The notes under the pieces were generated by a model that was not told the DNA's origin, searched no databases, and worked only from the letters and a program-made list of their open reading frames with translations. This document shows, in pieces, positions 21,948 to 32,209 of a DNA stretch of 64,000 nt. The stretch is from assembly GCA_963575745.1 (NCBI GenBank), contig CAUYUJ010003692.1, positions 95,001-159,000 on the forward strand, written 5' to 3'. Numbering within the stretch: the stretch's first letter is position 1; every line of letters begins with the position of its first letter. The translations under genes were made by a program, and so were the position numbers. Origin of the DNA: Prorocentrum cordatum. Lineage: Eukaryota > Sar > Dinophyceae > Prorocentrales > Prorocentraceae.

Positions 21948-22665
21948 GGCCCCGGGGCCCCGCGCTGGGCGAGGACGCCCGGCGCGCACGAGCGGCGGCG
22001 CCCGGACACCTCGAGGCACATCCTGGCGCTGCTCGGCCGCCGGGGCCCTCGGCCCCGGCGAGGGCGCGAAGACCCGCGCCCGCCCGCCCCCCCCCCCCCG
22101 CGGCGGGGCGAGGCCGAGCTCGCGGCAGACATCGGGGTGCCCGCGCGCCCCCGCGCGCCCGCCCCCCCCCCCCTCCCCGCGCGGCCGCGCGGCGGGGCCC
22201 GCGGCGCCGGCGCTCGGGGGGGGAGGCCCGCGCGCGCGCCCCGAAAGGCTGCGGCGGGGGCGGAGGCACTGCGCCAGCGCGCCGCGCCCGCGGGCGGCGT
22301 GATGGCGAGCCGCGGGCGCCGAGGGCGCGCAGCCGAGCCTGGGGCAGAAGAACGTCCCTCTGAAGAGCGCGAGTCTCCGCTGGCCAAAACGCACAGAACA
22401 TCCAAGGGCACCCTCCCCAGGGTGCACAAGAACGTCCAGCAAGCACGAAGAACATGTTTGGGCACCCTCCCCGAACCGAACACACCGGCGGGGCAGGGCA
22501 GCAGCGGCACGGGGCCGTCTGAAAAACAACTGAGTCTCGCTTATCCGATCCCCATCCCCAGCGGCGTGGCCTGGGCCCCACTGGCCGATTTACCTCCCTA
22601 GATGAGGATATAGGTCGTTCCCTTCGGGTTTCGAGGGGTGTATCCCCAACTGGTGGGGTAATTGG
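21948..22665. other. Very GC-rich low-complexity sequence
   Basis: CGCGCGCCCCCGCGCG-type DNA, especially 22060-22260, with all frames open. A direct pair CAAGGGCACCCTCCCC (near 22407) and TTGGGCACCCTCCCC (near 22458) is present. No gene can be supported. Confidence 0.4.
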
Positions 22666-22669
22666 GTAG

Positions 22670-22705
22670 GGATCTCGAAAGGGATGGGGATGGGGATGGG
22701 GATTG
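22670..22705. repeat. (GGGGAT)n short array
   Basis: Four GGGGAT units. The reverse words CCCCATCCCC occur near 22552, so the intervening segment may fold back. Confidence 0.6.
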
Positions 22706-23157
22706 GTTAAACGATACCGAACAACGGGACTGAGCAGGCGAACTTTTACGCGATCTCCTTCTACAGACATCTCACCCAAACTGGGCCGTCAAAATTCACG
22801 ACAAAATCGCCCAAAGCGGCGGCCAACCGAAGATTACGGAAATTTCGGGCCTCACGCTGCCCCGAAACGGGAGACAGGTAATTCCCAGGCAGGCAGTGCC
22901 GAGGGGGTCACCTCTATATAGGGGGGTCGCCGGCACCCTCGAGGGCCCCCCTGGACCCCCCAGAAGCCCCCCCCCCTTCGAACCTCCCTGGGCCGCCCCC
23001 GAAGACGACCGGAAACGGTCAAAACTTTCCGTCCCTTGCTGGGCCCCCGAAGATGACCAACAAAAAAACGCTCCAAGACTTCCGCGAGGAGCTGGTGAGC
23101 CCTCCTAGGGGTCCCTGGGCGCTGCCCGAACCTGTTTGGAGTTGGAGTCCCGAAACG

Positions 23158-23227
23158 GTGCGGTGACGGACCGTGCGGTAACCTCGACATCCCCCAAGAG
23201 ACCTCACCGCACGGTCCGTCACCGCAC
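23158..23227. repeat. Perfect 22-bp inverted repeat
   Basis: Arms 23158-23179 and 23206-23227 are exact reverse complements (GTGCGGTGACGG onward) with a 26-bp loop. Further GACCGTGCGGTGAC words recur near 23290. It could extrude as a cruciform or be part of a foldback element. Confidence 0.85.
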
Positions 23228-23534
23228 GGTCTTGGGACCCTGGAAGCCCCTGTCGCCCGAGACATCCTCGGAGAGGGGCTCGAGTCCCAAGACCGTGCGG
23301 TGACCCCGAATCCCCACCGACTCACCGCGCGGTGTGGTCACCACCCCCTTTGGGGGCCCAGGACAACCTGGGGGAGAATCTCTGGGAACGGGCGCGCCCG
23401 GAGGACGTGGCCGGCGCCCGGGCCGTTCTCCGGAGCACTCGGGGACGCCCCGGGCTGCGTGCCGCTTATTTGAGGGGCCTGTTTTCCACCACCACCACCA
23501 CCACCACCAGAAGTTGCAGGGGGAGGGGGTCCTC

Positions 23535-23715
23535 CTCCTCCTCCTCCTCCTCCTCCTCCTCCTCCCCTCCTCCTCCCTCCTCTCCTCCTCCTCCTCCTCC
23601 TCCCTCCTGCTCTCCTCTCCTCCTCCGCTCCTCTCCTCCTCTCCTCCTCTCCTCCTCATCCCCTCCTCCTCCCCCTCCTCCCCCCTCCTCCCCCCTCCTC
23701 CTCTCCTCCTCCCTC
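23535..23715. repeat. CTC/CCT microsatellite
   Basis: About 180 bp of CTC repeats with TCCCTCC and CTCTCC interruptions, preceded by (ACC)n at about 23488-23510. Confidence 0.95.
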
Positions 23716-24362
23716 GCAACCGTGCAACACAGGCCGTACAGTCATCGGCCTGACCTAAGAAACGATGAATGAGGAACGAAGCCCCTTTCTTTCCAAGGAA
23801 TAGCGCATAAGGAACGATAACTAATACATAGCGCATAAGGGACGCTACATAACGCATGCAATCCTAAGGAGCGACCGAGCCCCTTTTGAAAAGCAAGTGT
23901 TCCTTATTCAAGCCGCTGACTGTAGCAGAACAGAGCATCGCGAGGCGAAGAACTCAGTACGTATGTAGCAACATGAGCGGTCGCAGCTGGGAGCAGTCAG
24001 GAGTTGAGCAGGAGCGAGCGGTCAGTCGCAATCCTTTGGACTGCCTGACAGGAGCGAGCAGCGGCATGAGCAGGAGCAGCCCCTGATCTCCAGGGACCTG
24101 GCGCTTCAATCCTGGCGTGTTTCCTCGATTCCGGCCTCCAGGACCCGCCATCGGGCCCCGGGACCATCAAGCGTGGATCTGGAGCGCGAGACTGCCCCCG
24201 GAGAAAAAAAGGGTCGGGAGTTCGGGGGCCGCGACTTGATCAAAGACCATGTCGGCTAATGGCTGGGGTGCAGTCCTCGTGCTGCCGTGAAGCGCCGAGA
24301 AAAAAACTAGAAGGGCTTTTCTTTGAGCAGGGACCGACCGTCCCGGCGTTCCTATAGTGCTA

Positions 24363-24484
24363 CCACGAAATGTTCTTAGAACCCCAAAAATGTTCTAAAA
24401 ACACAAGCACTGCTCTTAGAACATGAACCCGATGTGTTAAACCAAGACAGTCCCAGCCAGGAATGTTCTAAGAACATTTCGTGG
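24363..24484. mobile_element. Short TIR element, family F3
   Basis: A 122-bp element with perfect 20-bp inverted ends (CCACGAAATGTTCTTAGAAC at 24363-24382 and its exact reverse complement at 24465-24484). The end motif GTTCTTAGAAC is itself nearly palindromic and recurs inside (GTTCTAAAAAC, GCTCTTAGAAC) and just outside (near 24496). No clear target duplication and no coding capacity. Confidence 0.85.
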
Positions 24485-24925
24485 AAACGACAAAAGGTTC
24501 TTAGAACATTGTTTGGTAGGGCTATTGGCGAGCCAGGACGCTTCGCCACTGCTTGATTCCTGGCCTCGGCGGGCCTCGGGGTTCGACCAGGTTCCCCGGC
24601 CCAGGGCAGAGGGACGGCCCGGAGGCCAGAGCTCCTCTCCCGAGTCCAAATTGTCCAGGGCCGCGCCAACGGCGATGCTTGCCAACGGCGACGTTGGGCA
24701 TATGGTCTTTGTGACGCCGAGCTCGCGCAGAACAAATTTGTCAGGAGCTCACGAAGCACACTTTCCTACATCATGTCGGGTGAATGAATGTACCGAGCGA
24801 AGACGACGCAGGGAATTGCAAGAACGCGCGGACCACCATGTCCTGCATTCGGTTTGGCCACGAACCGGTCCCACCTACAATGCCGCAACCTACATCGCCA
24901 TTACCTACATTGCCGTTAGCGCGTC
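24485..24925. other. Unassigned sequence
   Basis: Open frames on both strands near 24430-24760 without family resemblance. ACCTACAATGCCG / ACCTACATCGCCATT / ACCTACATTGCCGTT is a small triplicated word at about 24870-24920. Confidence 0.4.
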
Positions 24926-25260
24926 TGCGGGGAAAGGAGGGGGAGAGGGCTCGGATGGCGAGGGGAGGGGAGGAGGAGGAGGTTAGGTCAGGCTCGCCAC
25001 CAGGGCCGCTACCCCAGGCACCGACGTCCCTGCCTGACACGGCGGCCCCCGTGAAAATTGTCAGAGAGAAAAAAAAGGCATAGCGAGGGAGAGAGACAAG
25101 TCTGAGAGAAGGGAGAGAAGGCATGGATTGGGAGAGACAAAAGGCACAGAGAGGGAGCGGGAAGGGACAACTACCCTGCGGCAGCAGATGAGATATGGGG
25201 GAGGAGGAGGAGCAGCAGAAGCGGAAAGGAGGAGGGGCAGCATGCTCCCCCCTGGAGCCA
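24926..25260. repeat. GA-rich purine tract
   Basis: GGAGGGGGAGAGGGC, GAGAGAGACAAG, GGAGGAGGAGCAGCAG and similar purine-rich words over about 330 bp. Confidence 0.65.
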
Positions 25261-25429
25261 CCTGGAGCTCCGCAGTTAGATGCAGAGGGCCGTGGGGGGT
25301 GCCCCCCCCCCCCTTCCCGGAAGGGAAGAAGGGGGTCAGCAGAACGAGCTCCGAGGGTCACATGCGCGCAGGGGGCTGATGGGACTGGTGCTTGCGCTTT
25401 CTGCTGTGCTTTCGGTCCTTGTTGACCCC

Positions 25430-25620
25430 TGCTGGCTCCAAGGGCCCAAGACGGCCCTGAAGAGCCCAACGTGGCCTGAAAGATCACTCAACCGACTCCA
25501 ACATGATCCAAGATAGCCTCCAACATGTCTCCAAGAACCGTCAAGATCGACACAGGACGGCGACAAGTGCCCTCCGAGTCTCCCAAAGATGCTCCCAAGA
25601 GGCCACCATCTTTCAGACCA
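25430..25620. repeat. CCAAGA short-period repeat, locus 4
   Basis: GGCCCAAGACGGCCC, GATCCAAGATAGCCTCC and CTCCCAAGAGGCC-like words. Related to the arrays at 8380, 16385, 17480 and 36420. Confidence 0.55.
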
Positions 25621-26018
25621 TTCGTTGCGCTCCCATTCGTTTGGGCTTTCAGTTTTCCGATGGGCTCTCGATGCCGTCTGGGCCCCAAGCCTCAACGAGG
25701 GCGCCCAGGTGAACCCAGCACCGGGGAACAGAAACACGCGATCATCATCCCTGACGGGAGAGCAGCCCAGCCCCCCGACGTCGCGACCTCTGCACAACAT
25801 GGACCGCCGCGGCCGCGTCACCTTCCCAGGAGCCAGCCTTTGATATTGATTTTCGTTTCTCGACGGCCCCTCCCATCCCTCGGCGGTCGTTTCTCCGCCC
25901 AGGGTCGGCGCCTCCGCCGCGGTTTGCCGCGCGGGATGGGTCGCGCCATCCCGTGCCCTGGGGCCCGTCGCCGCGCGGATCCTGGCGCGCGGGGTCGGTC
26001 GTGCGCAGAGAGAGATTA

Positions 26019-26169
26019 ACCAGCCTCGAACGTATCCCTATCCCTAAGATGGGCGAGCAAAAAGCGAGGACAATCTTAGGGATAGGCCTTCAACCACTGA
26101 GGGAATCCTTAAGATCGGCATCGAGGTGAGGTGATGTCAAACAGGGATAGGGATATGTTCCAGGCTGGT
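26019..26169. mobile_element. Short TIR element, family F1 copy 1
   Basis: A 151-bp element whose 27-bp ends (26019-26045 and 26143-26169) are reverse complements with two mismatches. The ends read ACCAGCCTSGAAC then RTATCCCTATCCCT. Internally ATCTTAGGGATAGG and CCTTAAGATCGGCATC are shared with copy 2 at 56657-57017. No ORF. Confidence 0.85.
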
Positions 26170-26329
26170 AAGCGATGGATGAAGCAACGAGGCAAGGGAG
26201 AGGGGGGCGAGCGGCTGAGGTCAGGCGCGGCATGAGGGCGACTGGTAGGGTGGCAGGAGAAACGGAAGGACTGACAATGAACACCAGCGGGGTGAGGGAG
26301 GGACTCGATTCCGAGAAGCGGCGCGGTCG

Positions 26330-26416
26330 GAGGAGGAGGATGATGAGGATGATAATGCCGATGATGCTGATGATGATGATGATGATGAGGAGGAGGAGGA
26401 GGAGGAGGAGGAGGAG
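26330..26416. repeat. GAT/GGA microsatellite
   Basis: GATGATGATGATGATGATG flanked by GGAGGAGGAGGAGG on both sides. Confidence 0.9.
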
Positions 26417-26612
26417 ACGAGCGTCAAAGAAACGTCCTGTCTGACTGAGAGGCAGACGAATCCACGACCCAGGGAGAAGTGCTGAGAGACGACGAAGCAA
26501 CATGGAGGGAACGCCGGCGACAGCGGGAGGCCCCCGCGCACCGCCCGCTCCCACACCACGTCGTCCAGACAGCCCCCGCGTCGCCCCGCGACGAGCAGGC
26601 GCACTGGAGGCG

Positions 26613-26764
26613 CCCCAGGACACACAAATAAATGCACACAAATAACATAATCCCCCATATTTTCCTATATTTTCTGGGTTTCTGTCTTCCCCCCCACTTC
26701 CCATATTTTCGCACATTTTCTTGGGAATCGACGATTAATTGTGTCTGTGTTTTTTCCCCTTCTG
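26613..26764 (+). repeat. Dispersed repeat D3, copy 1
   Basis: About 152 bp from CCCCAGGACACACAAATAAA to TGTTTTTTCCCCTTCTGA, AT-rich inside GC-rich surroundings, with CCATATTTTC twice and CGACGATTAATTGTGTCTGT. Four copies in the window, all on the same strand. Confidence 0.85.
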
Positions 26765-26949
26765 ACGCACGTGAGCTTCGAATGCAAGTGGCTCTTGGTC
26801 CCGCCGCGAGCCGAGCACAACCCCTCGCCCTCGAGCCAAACTCGGGCTTCGAACGCTGTCGCATCACGTGCGCTGCGTCCAGCCGGAAACACGGGAGAAG
26901 GGCCGGCAAAGCCACGCCCAGCCAGCGAACAGCGTACGCGGACGAGAAC

Positions 26950-28206
26950 GACATAAGATTATAAAACCTGTTGGAAGCCCTTCCCGGCAGCATCCTGAAC
27001 CAACTTCGCATTCTGAGCAACCGACGTACCAAACGCACCAGTATGTTTTCGGATAGTTTCCTCATGGGTGGCAACCCGATCCTCCAAGACGGAAGCATCC
27101 GAAACTGCACACCGATAGTTCTGCACAAGCGCAGCAGAATCTCGCAACGCAGACACGTCGGTGCAAAGAGTGGAGTATAGCGTGGGCCTCCATCGAGAGT
27201 TGTTCACCCACGGTGGACAGGAAGTCGCTCACCTTCGCACAGGTCCGAATTCAAGAGCCTCTGACCATCATCCTAAATCTGTGCGAGGGACCATTGCACC
27301 CACTGCTCAAGAGTGGCCGCCGCGGGATTGACAACCAGAGCCTTGAGCCTGGAAGGCTCCGAGGCAAGCAGGCTACGGCACTCCTCTACAGTCGACCCGG
27401 CGAAGGACACGATGTCGTCTTCGTGCAGGCAAACCGACAACTCCACTTGGCACGAGGGGTGCGGAGCGCACCAACAGCAGACGAGACCTTGACCTCGAAC
27501 GCATCAATGTCAGGGATGCGGCTAAGGCGAGGATCGAGATGACTCATATGCGAGAGCTGGGAGTCCACCACGTCACCGCAGATCAGTTGGATTATGGTGT
27601 CTAAGATCTGGAACGCTTCAGTCATCTGTCAAAGCCTCGTCAGAGTCTCGTCAAAGCGCTCACGCAAAAGACCGCAAGGACCTATGGGGACAATTGTAGC
27701 AACCATCTCTTCTCTTCCGACTCAAGAGTGCAAGTGAACTGCTTGTCGGGCTTCTGTTCAATGGCACGCAGTCAGAGCTGTGTTTCCTGAGCCGAGCGCT
27801 GGCAACCCTCAATCCTCTGCCAAGCGAGAACTAGAGGCTCCACCTCCAGACAAGGTAAAGGCGACGTCACACGACCACCGACACTGGGAACACACGTGGG
27901 GAAAGTATAAGAGCGGTAACCGCACACCGTCCAGGAACGATCAGACTCGAACCCACTGCCCCCAAATCGTGCCATGTCCATTGAAATCCTCAGGCGAATG
28001 ACCCAACACGGGAACATCAGCAGCCGAGGCCGCCACAGGGACAGACACCTCGGCATCGACACTCGAGTCGAAGCGCGAGAGCTCCCGAAACTGAGAGGGC
28101 GCGACATAAGGGTGTCGACGTCGGCCCGTTGACCCCAAGAAGCGACAAAAACCTGGCCGTCTGAGTCGGTCGAGTCTGAGTCGTCGGCGGCAATGTCAGA
28201 CTTGTG
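26950..28206 (-). pseudogene. Decayed coding region, unknown family
   Basis: Read on the minus strand from 28206 downward, clearly protein-like segments occur in shifting frames separated by stops. In order they are: SDIAADDSDSTDSDGQVFVA; FRELSRFDSSVDAEVSVPVA then LGHSPEDFNGHGTIWGQWVR; MTEAFQILDTIIQLICGDVV then IDAFEVKVSSAVGALRTPRA; DDIVSFAGSTVEECRSLLAS then VNPAAATLEQWVQWSLAQI; and DVSALRDSAALVQNYRCAVS then DRVATHEETIRKHTGAFG. The last part is coiled-coil-like. The order and strand are consistent, so this was one ORF, now broken by at least four frameshifts or stops (or split by introns). An acidic start, helical middle and coiled-coil end would fit a retroelement ORF1/gag-like protein, but no zinc knuckle or other diagnostic motif is visible. 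Identity remains unknown. Confidence 0.45.
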
Positions 28207-28924
28207 GCTAGTGCTCTCGGTCTTCTCGTCTCAGCCTCTCACCCGCTGGCGGGGAATCCGAATACGCGCAGCTAAAGTCCTGTGTGCCCTGCTCGTGGAC
28301 CACCGAGCCGTCCAGGATAACACAACGAACACCAGACTAAACTCACACGCGCACCGGCAGGCAACAGACTACGGGGAGTGCCCAGGCTGGCTTGAGACAA
28401 ACTGGCTCGGGCCAAAATTGCTTGAGCCAAGATGGCTGCGGCAGAGGGAGATGGAGGGGGAAAGGAGCAGGGGAGGAAGCCGGGCGCGGCTGCTCAACAG
28501 CCGCCACCGTGTCTTTGGCACGGAGTGGGGTGCCCCCCCTGGGGCCCCCGGGAGCCAACGACATGGGCGCCGGCTGCGCAGGTGGCAGTCCCCCAAAGAG
28601 CCGCAAGGTCTCGATTGGATCCGCGTGCCCCCCCAACTCCGCCCCGAAGGGAATGGAGAGGGGGAGGGGGAGGAGGATGAGGATGCGGATGAGGATGAGG
28701 ATGAGGAGGAGGAGGAGGAGGAGGAGGAGGCTCCCACGAGGGTGCCCCCCCCAATCCGCCCCGGAGCTCCCAAGAGAGCCGCCGAGAGCGGTGACTCTCT
28801 GGCGCAGCTGGCAGCCCCACAAGGGGACCCCCGGGGCGTCAAGCCGCGGAGCAGCGGGGCACTGCCCCGCCACGCCGCGGAGCCTCGCAGGAGGAGGAGG
28901 AGAAGGAGTATCGAGGAAGAGTCT

Positions 28925-29115
28925 CGAGGAGGAGGAGGGGGAGGAGGAGGAGGAGGAGGAGGAGGAGGAGGAAGAGGAGGAGGAGCGACCAGCGAGGAGA
29001 AGGGAATGGAGAGGGGGAGGGGGAGGAGGAGGAGGAGGAGGAGGAGGAGGAGGAGGAGGAGGAGGAGGAGGAGGAGGAGGAGGAAGAGGAGGAGAAGGAG
29101 GAGGAGGAGGAGGAT
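28925..29115. repeat. (GGA)n microsatellite
   Basis: About 190 bp of GGA repeats with GAAGAGG and GCGACCAGCG interruptions. Confidence 0.95.
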
Positions 29116-29301
29116 CCCACGAGGGTGGCGACGATTGCGCCCCCTCCCCTCCCAAATAAAGCCGCGAGGCCTCGGCTGGCTCCGCGTACCCCTCCCTCTG
29201 CTCCGCCATGGACCCCCCCCCCCGGAGCCCACACAAGTGGCGGCAAAATGTTTGCCGACGGCAGCCCCCCAGAGAGCCGCAGGGTCTCGACTGGATCCAC
29301 G

Positions 29302-29446
29302 CCGGGGCTGAACCTCAACGGTGCTTTTTCGTTTTCGCTTTGTCTTCGTCTTCCCTCGGGTTGTCTTCGATGCGCCTCTACCGCGAAACGACATCGAAAC
29401 GAACACGGCCCACGAAATCGCCAAAACGCCGCTTGGGTCCAGCCCT
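29302..29446. mobile_element. Short TIR element, family F2 copy 2
   Basis: 145 bp, the same length as copy 1 at 21795. Ends are GGGGCTGAACC and GGGTCCAGCCC, and the inner arms share CGAAATCGCCAAAACGCCGC with copy 1 (CGAAATTGCCAAAACACCGC). Direct repeats GATCCACG lie at 29294-29301 and 29447-29454. No ORF. Confidence 0.8.
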
Positions 29447-29635
29447 GATCCACGTCTCCCCCCAATCCACAAGGCTCCCCCACGAGCTCACGGATGCTGC
29501 GACGGCCGTGCAGCCGGCAGCCCCCCATGGATCCGCGAGGTCTCGAATGCATCCGCGTCGGATCTGCGTCGGACCCTCGCCGCGAGGGCGTCGTCCGATG
29601 TCTTGCGGCGCGGACGTGTGGGCTGGATCGTACAA

Positions 29636-31099
29636 TCATTGCGTGCGTTGGCACTGCTCGTGCCCTGCCCCGGCTACCCTCACAAGTATCTCAACCGCCC
29701 TGTCCACACCGCCGGCACGCTCTAGCTCTGCTGCAGCTTCCCCTGCTCTGGCGAGGTACGACTGGTGTGACTCTCCAAGAACCTTCCTTATCGCAGAAGC
29801 CACGGCAGCCTGGTACGCAGCAGCTTCATCACCTTGTTCACTTTTTCCAGGGCGATCCACCTTCTCGCCCAACCCGAGCCTCTGTGCTTTGGCTGCGTTG
29901 GAAAGTTGATCACCAAAACCTGGACAAACGACAAGCGGTGAGCCGACAGACAAAGATTCCATGAACGAGTTCTGACCACCATTTGTTACAAAGAGGGCAG
30001 GCTTGGCCAGGCGAAGAAGTTCAACCTGAGGTACGCTCTTCAAACAAATTGCATTTTCGGGAACGGATATATGTTCGAGCGCATCTGGAGGTGGACCGAC
30101 CGAGAGCACCAACAAAGGCGGTGGTGACAGAACACTACTTGATGATCCCAACTCTGCGAAAACAGCTCGATACACTGATTGGCATAACTCCTTCCCTGTT
30201 ATCCCGCTTGTGCACTTGCCGTTCCAGCCCATATCTGGATGATCGCCCGTCACAACAGTGCCCAAAGAAACATACACGATCTTCCGCCTCGCCGCAGAGG
30301 CAGCCTCCACGAGCTTGAACAGGCGTGCAGCTTCTCCCATGGACAAAGCCTCTGCCATAGTGGCTTGCTTCTCTGCGAGCAGTGGGCCCACAAATTCGAA
30401 CGTCTTCCCGACTGAATCGTAGTATTGAGCGTCCTCTTCGTCAAGCGTGTCAGCCAAGGAAGCGGTTGTACTTACAATGTTCACGTTGGCATAGTAGTCG
30501 CGGACGAGAGGCGCAGATGTGTTGAGGCTCAGCTCTGGCAGGTTGACCAACGCTCGTATTGCGTCGATTGCTTTAGAGTTTGCCTGGTTGGCCTTGATCG
30601 TCTCAATCATCCCTCTCTTGGCTGCAGCTCCACCATGTGCCGCAAAAGCAGCATCCCAGTACCCGGGGCCAGCAGCAGTGAGGAGAGACACGTCCGCAAT
30701 TTTGAGGTGCATAGCTGCAAGGTGGGCCACCTGGCACAGAACCGGGCAATATACGACCAACTGCGGCGATAGGCGCCGGATAAAATCAATATGAGCAGGT
30801 AGGAGCCTTTCGGTGGCAATGCTGCCAAAATTTATGCCCCACGTCTGTGCCCCAGGGTCGGCATACTTGGAAAGAGAGCTCATAACCATGGCTTTGATGT
30901 CGTCAATTCCGATCTCAGCGCACACAGCGTTACGATCATGATACGTTGCTCCAGTACTCTCTATGGCGTCCCTGAACTCTTCAGACCCACAAAGATACTC
31001 TACATGCCATCCAAGCCGAACCAGCTGCTGGCATAACGGCAGCGAGGGATTGACGTGCCCTGCAGCTGATGGGAATACAAAAACAGCAGTGTTGGGCAT
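29636..31099 (-). CDS. GT1/MGT-family UDP-glycosyltransferase
   Basis: 487 residues, intronless, ATG at 31099, TGA at 29636-29638. It should transfer a sugar from a nucleotide-sugar donor to a small acceptor in the cytosol, with a GT-B fold. The N-terminal acceptor domain opens AVFVFPSAAGHVNPSL (residues 5-20); His15 sits where the family's catalytic base lies. KIVYVSLGTV (273-282) starts the C-terminal donor domain. VPQVELL (356-362) and LFVTNGGQNSFMESLSVGSP (369-388) with CPGFGDQLSNA (392-402) form the donor-binding signature. The usual HGG is NGG here, a notable substitution. Length is slightly above the usual 400-450 of bacterial MGT enzymes because of a Ser/Pro-rich insert at 319-336. 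The frame is open upstream to 31639, but homology starts at this ATG, and CTTGCAG lies nine bases before it as a possible spliced-leader acceptor. GC is lower than in flanking repeats. There is no neighbouring pathway gene, so the substrate is unknown. It is most like bacterial-type MGT enzymes, so transfer is possible. Confidence 0.9.
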   Translation of the reverse strand: MPNTAVFVFPSAAGHVNPSLPLCQQLVRLGWHVEYLCGSEEFRDAIESTGATYHDRNAVCAEIGIDDIKAMVMSSLSKYADPGAQTWGINFGSIATERLLPAHIDFIRRLSPQLVVYCPVLCQVAHLAAMHLKIADVSLLTAAGPGYWDAAFAAHGGAAAKRGMIETIKANQANSKAIDAIRALVNLPELSLNTSAPLVRDYYANVNIVSTTASLADTLDEEDAQYYDSVGKTFEFVGPLLAEKQATMAEALSMGEAARLFKLVEAASAARRKIVYVSLGTVVTGDHPDMGWNGKCTSGITGKELCQSVYRAVFAELGSSSSVLSPPPLLVLSVGPPPDALEHISVPENAICLKSVPQVELLRLAKPALFVTNGGQNSFMESLSVGSPLVVCPGFGDQLSNAAKAQRLGLGEKVDRPGKSEQGDEAAAYQAAVASAIRKVLGESHQSYLARAGEAAAELERAGGVDRAVEILVRVAGAGHEQCQRTQ

Positions 31100-31504
31100 C
31101 ACTATGCTCTGCAAGGACGCACCCAAGTGAGTAACTCGTGACTGAAAGTTGCATCTTGAGAAAAGCGCAATCGAGCCCAATCTCATGACTTTTGCCAAAA
31201 CTATTGCAAAACGCACGAAACCAGATTCGAAACAATACCCAACTCGTGGCCCCGCGGAACGGGGAGGAACGGACCGATTGTTTTCCGTCCGAATCGCTTT
31301 GTGAACGGTCTCGGAGCCAAGAAACGGCCCCCCCGAACGCAGAAAAAAATGAACAACCTCCCGCACGATGCGTTCGAAGTGCAACCAGTCTGGGCCCCAT
31401 GCCTTCAAATCAACCCCCGGACCTGTGCTCGGTCGCGCTCTGGCCAAAATCCCACCCGCCAACAAGGAACCGTGAGCACAACCCCCGCCACGCCTGCAGG
31501 CGAG

Positions 31505-31710
31505 CCCAGAATCAAATCGATAAGTCGGATCGGCGATCAAAATTATCGGATCGGAGGACATCGGCAGCCAACTTGGAAGAAGTCGAATCGGCGGAGATCG
31601 GCAGGCCAGTGAAGCCTGCCCTGAGAAACCAGAATCCAAATCGGAATCCGCAGCCGAATCGAATCGGAATCGGAAGCCATCGAAATCGAATCGAATCGAG
31701 TTGGAGGAGT
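31505..31710. repeat. Degenerate GAATCG repeat
   Basis: AATCGAATCGGAATCGG, GGATCGGCGATC and ATCGAATCGAATCGAG words over about 200 bp upstream of the glycosyltransferase. Confidence 0.75.
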
Positions 31711-32209
31711 CGAAATGAGCCTGGGCCTGTCAAAAATCAATACACAAAGCACGTGGCGGCAGATTCTGAATCGAGAGATGGCACTCCGCGCAACCACTCT
31801 GCCCTGGCCTTTGGAAAGGACGGCGGGTTCGTGTTGAGATCTGTCCGCTTCGCACTGCCCGACTACGTAAGGTTCGTGTCGTGCTGGCTTCGGCGTTGCT
31901 TTCTGACACCGCTTGGAACGCTCAACCTTGAACGATTGGCCGTCTCCCAAACGTCAGATCGTTCAGCATGGACCGGTTCTGGGCCGCTGGCGGCGTTCGA
32001 CGTTGAACGCCAGCGGCGGGTTCGCCACTGGCCGACACGACGCGAACCTACCAAACTTCTCCACGCCAAAGACCACCGAAAATCAAACACGGGTTCACAC
32101 ACCATACACCATGCTGCACTCTGCACTGGCTTTTGACAGGGGCGGAGGGGGGGTCGACGTGTTCCCCGCTGAGTGCTGACATTTGCACTGGCGAACCTGT
32201 CGCTACGCG
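31711..32209. other. Unassigned sequence with a short hairpin
   Basis: A plus-strand frame is open through this region with no recognisable family. The arms GCCGCTGGCG (31983-31992) and CGCCAGCGGC (32008-32017) are perfect reverse complements around a 15-bp loop. Confidence 0.5.

Larger units (their letters stand above)
28395..29560. repeat. Tandem duplication with GGA tracts
   Basis: The phrase GGCAGYCCCCCA...GAGCCGCARGGTCTCGA...TGGATCCRCG occurs near 28578, 29265 and, more diverged, 28808 and 29510. It suggests duplicated segments of about 250-700 bp. Between them lie GGA microsatellites at about 28655-28735 and 28925-29115. Frames are open on both strands, so no gene is called. The minus strand would read GSNRDLAALWG and GSSRDPAALWG from the phrase. 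Confidence 0.6.

Noticed and set aside
22670-22705. Telomere-like GGGGAT repeat
   Set aside because: Only four units, internal to the window and not resembling the usual TTTAGGG-type arrays.
31100-31639. N-terminal extension of 180 codons to the glycosyltransferase
   Set aside because: It starts at TTG, has no similarity to the family and crosses the GAATCG repeat. The family N-terminus (AVFVFPSAAGHVNP) begins right after the ATG at 31099.
31192-32136. Plus-strand ORF of 314 codons next to the glycosyltransferase
   Set aside because: Its first part is upstream of the real gene on the other strand, and much of it is the GAATCG repeat. No family resemblance.
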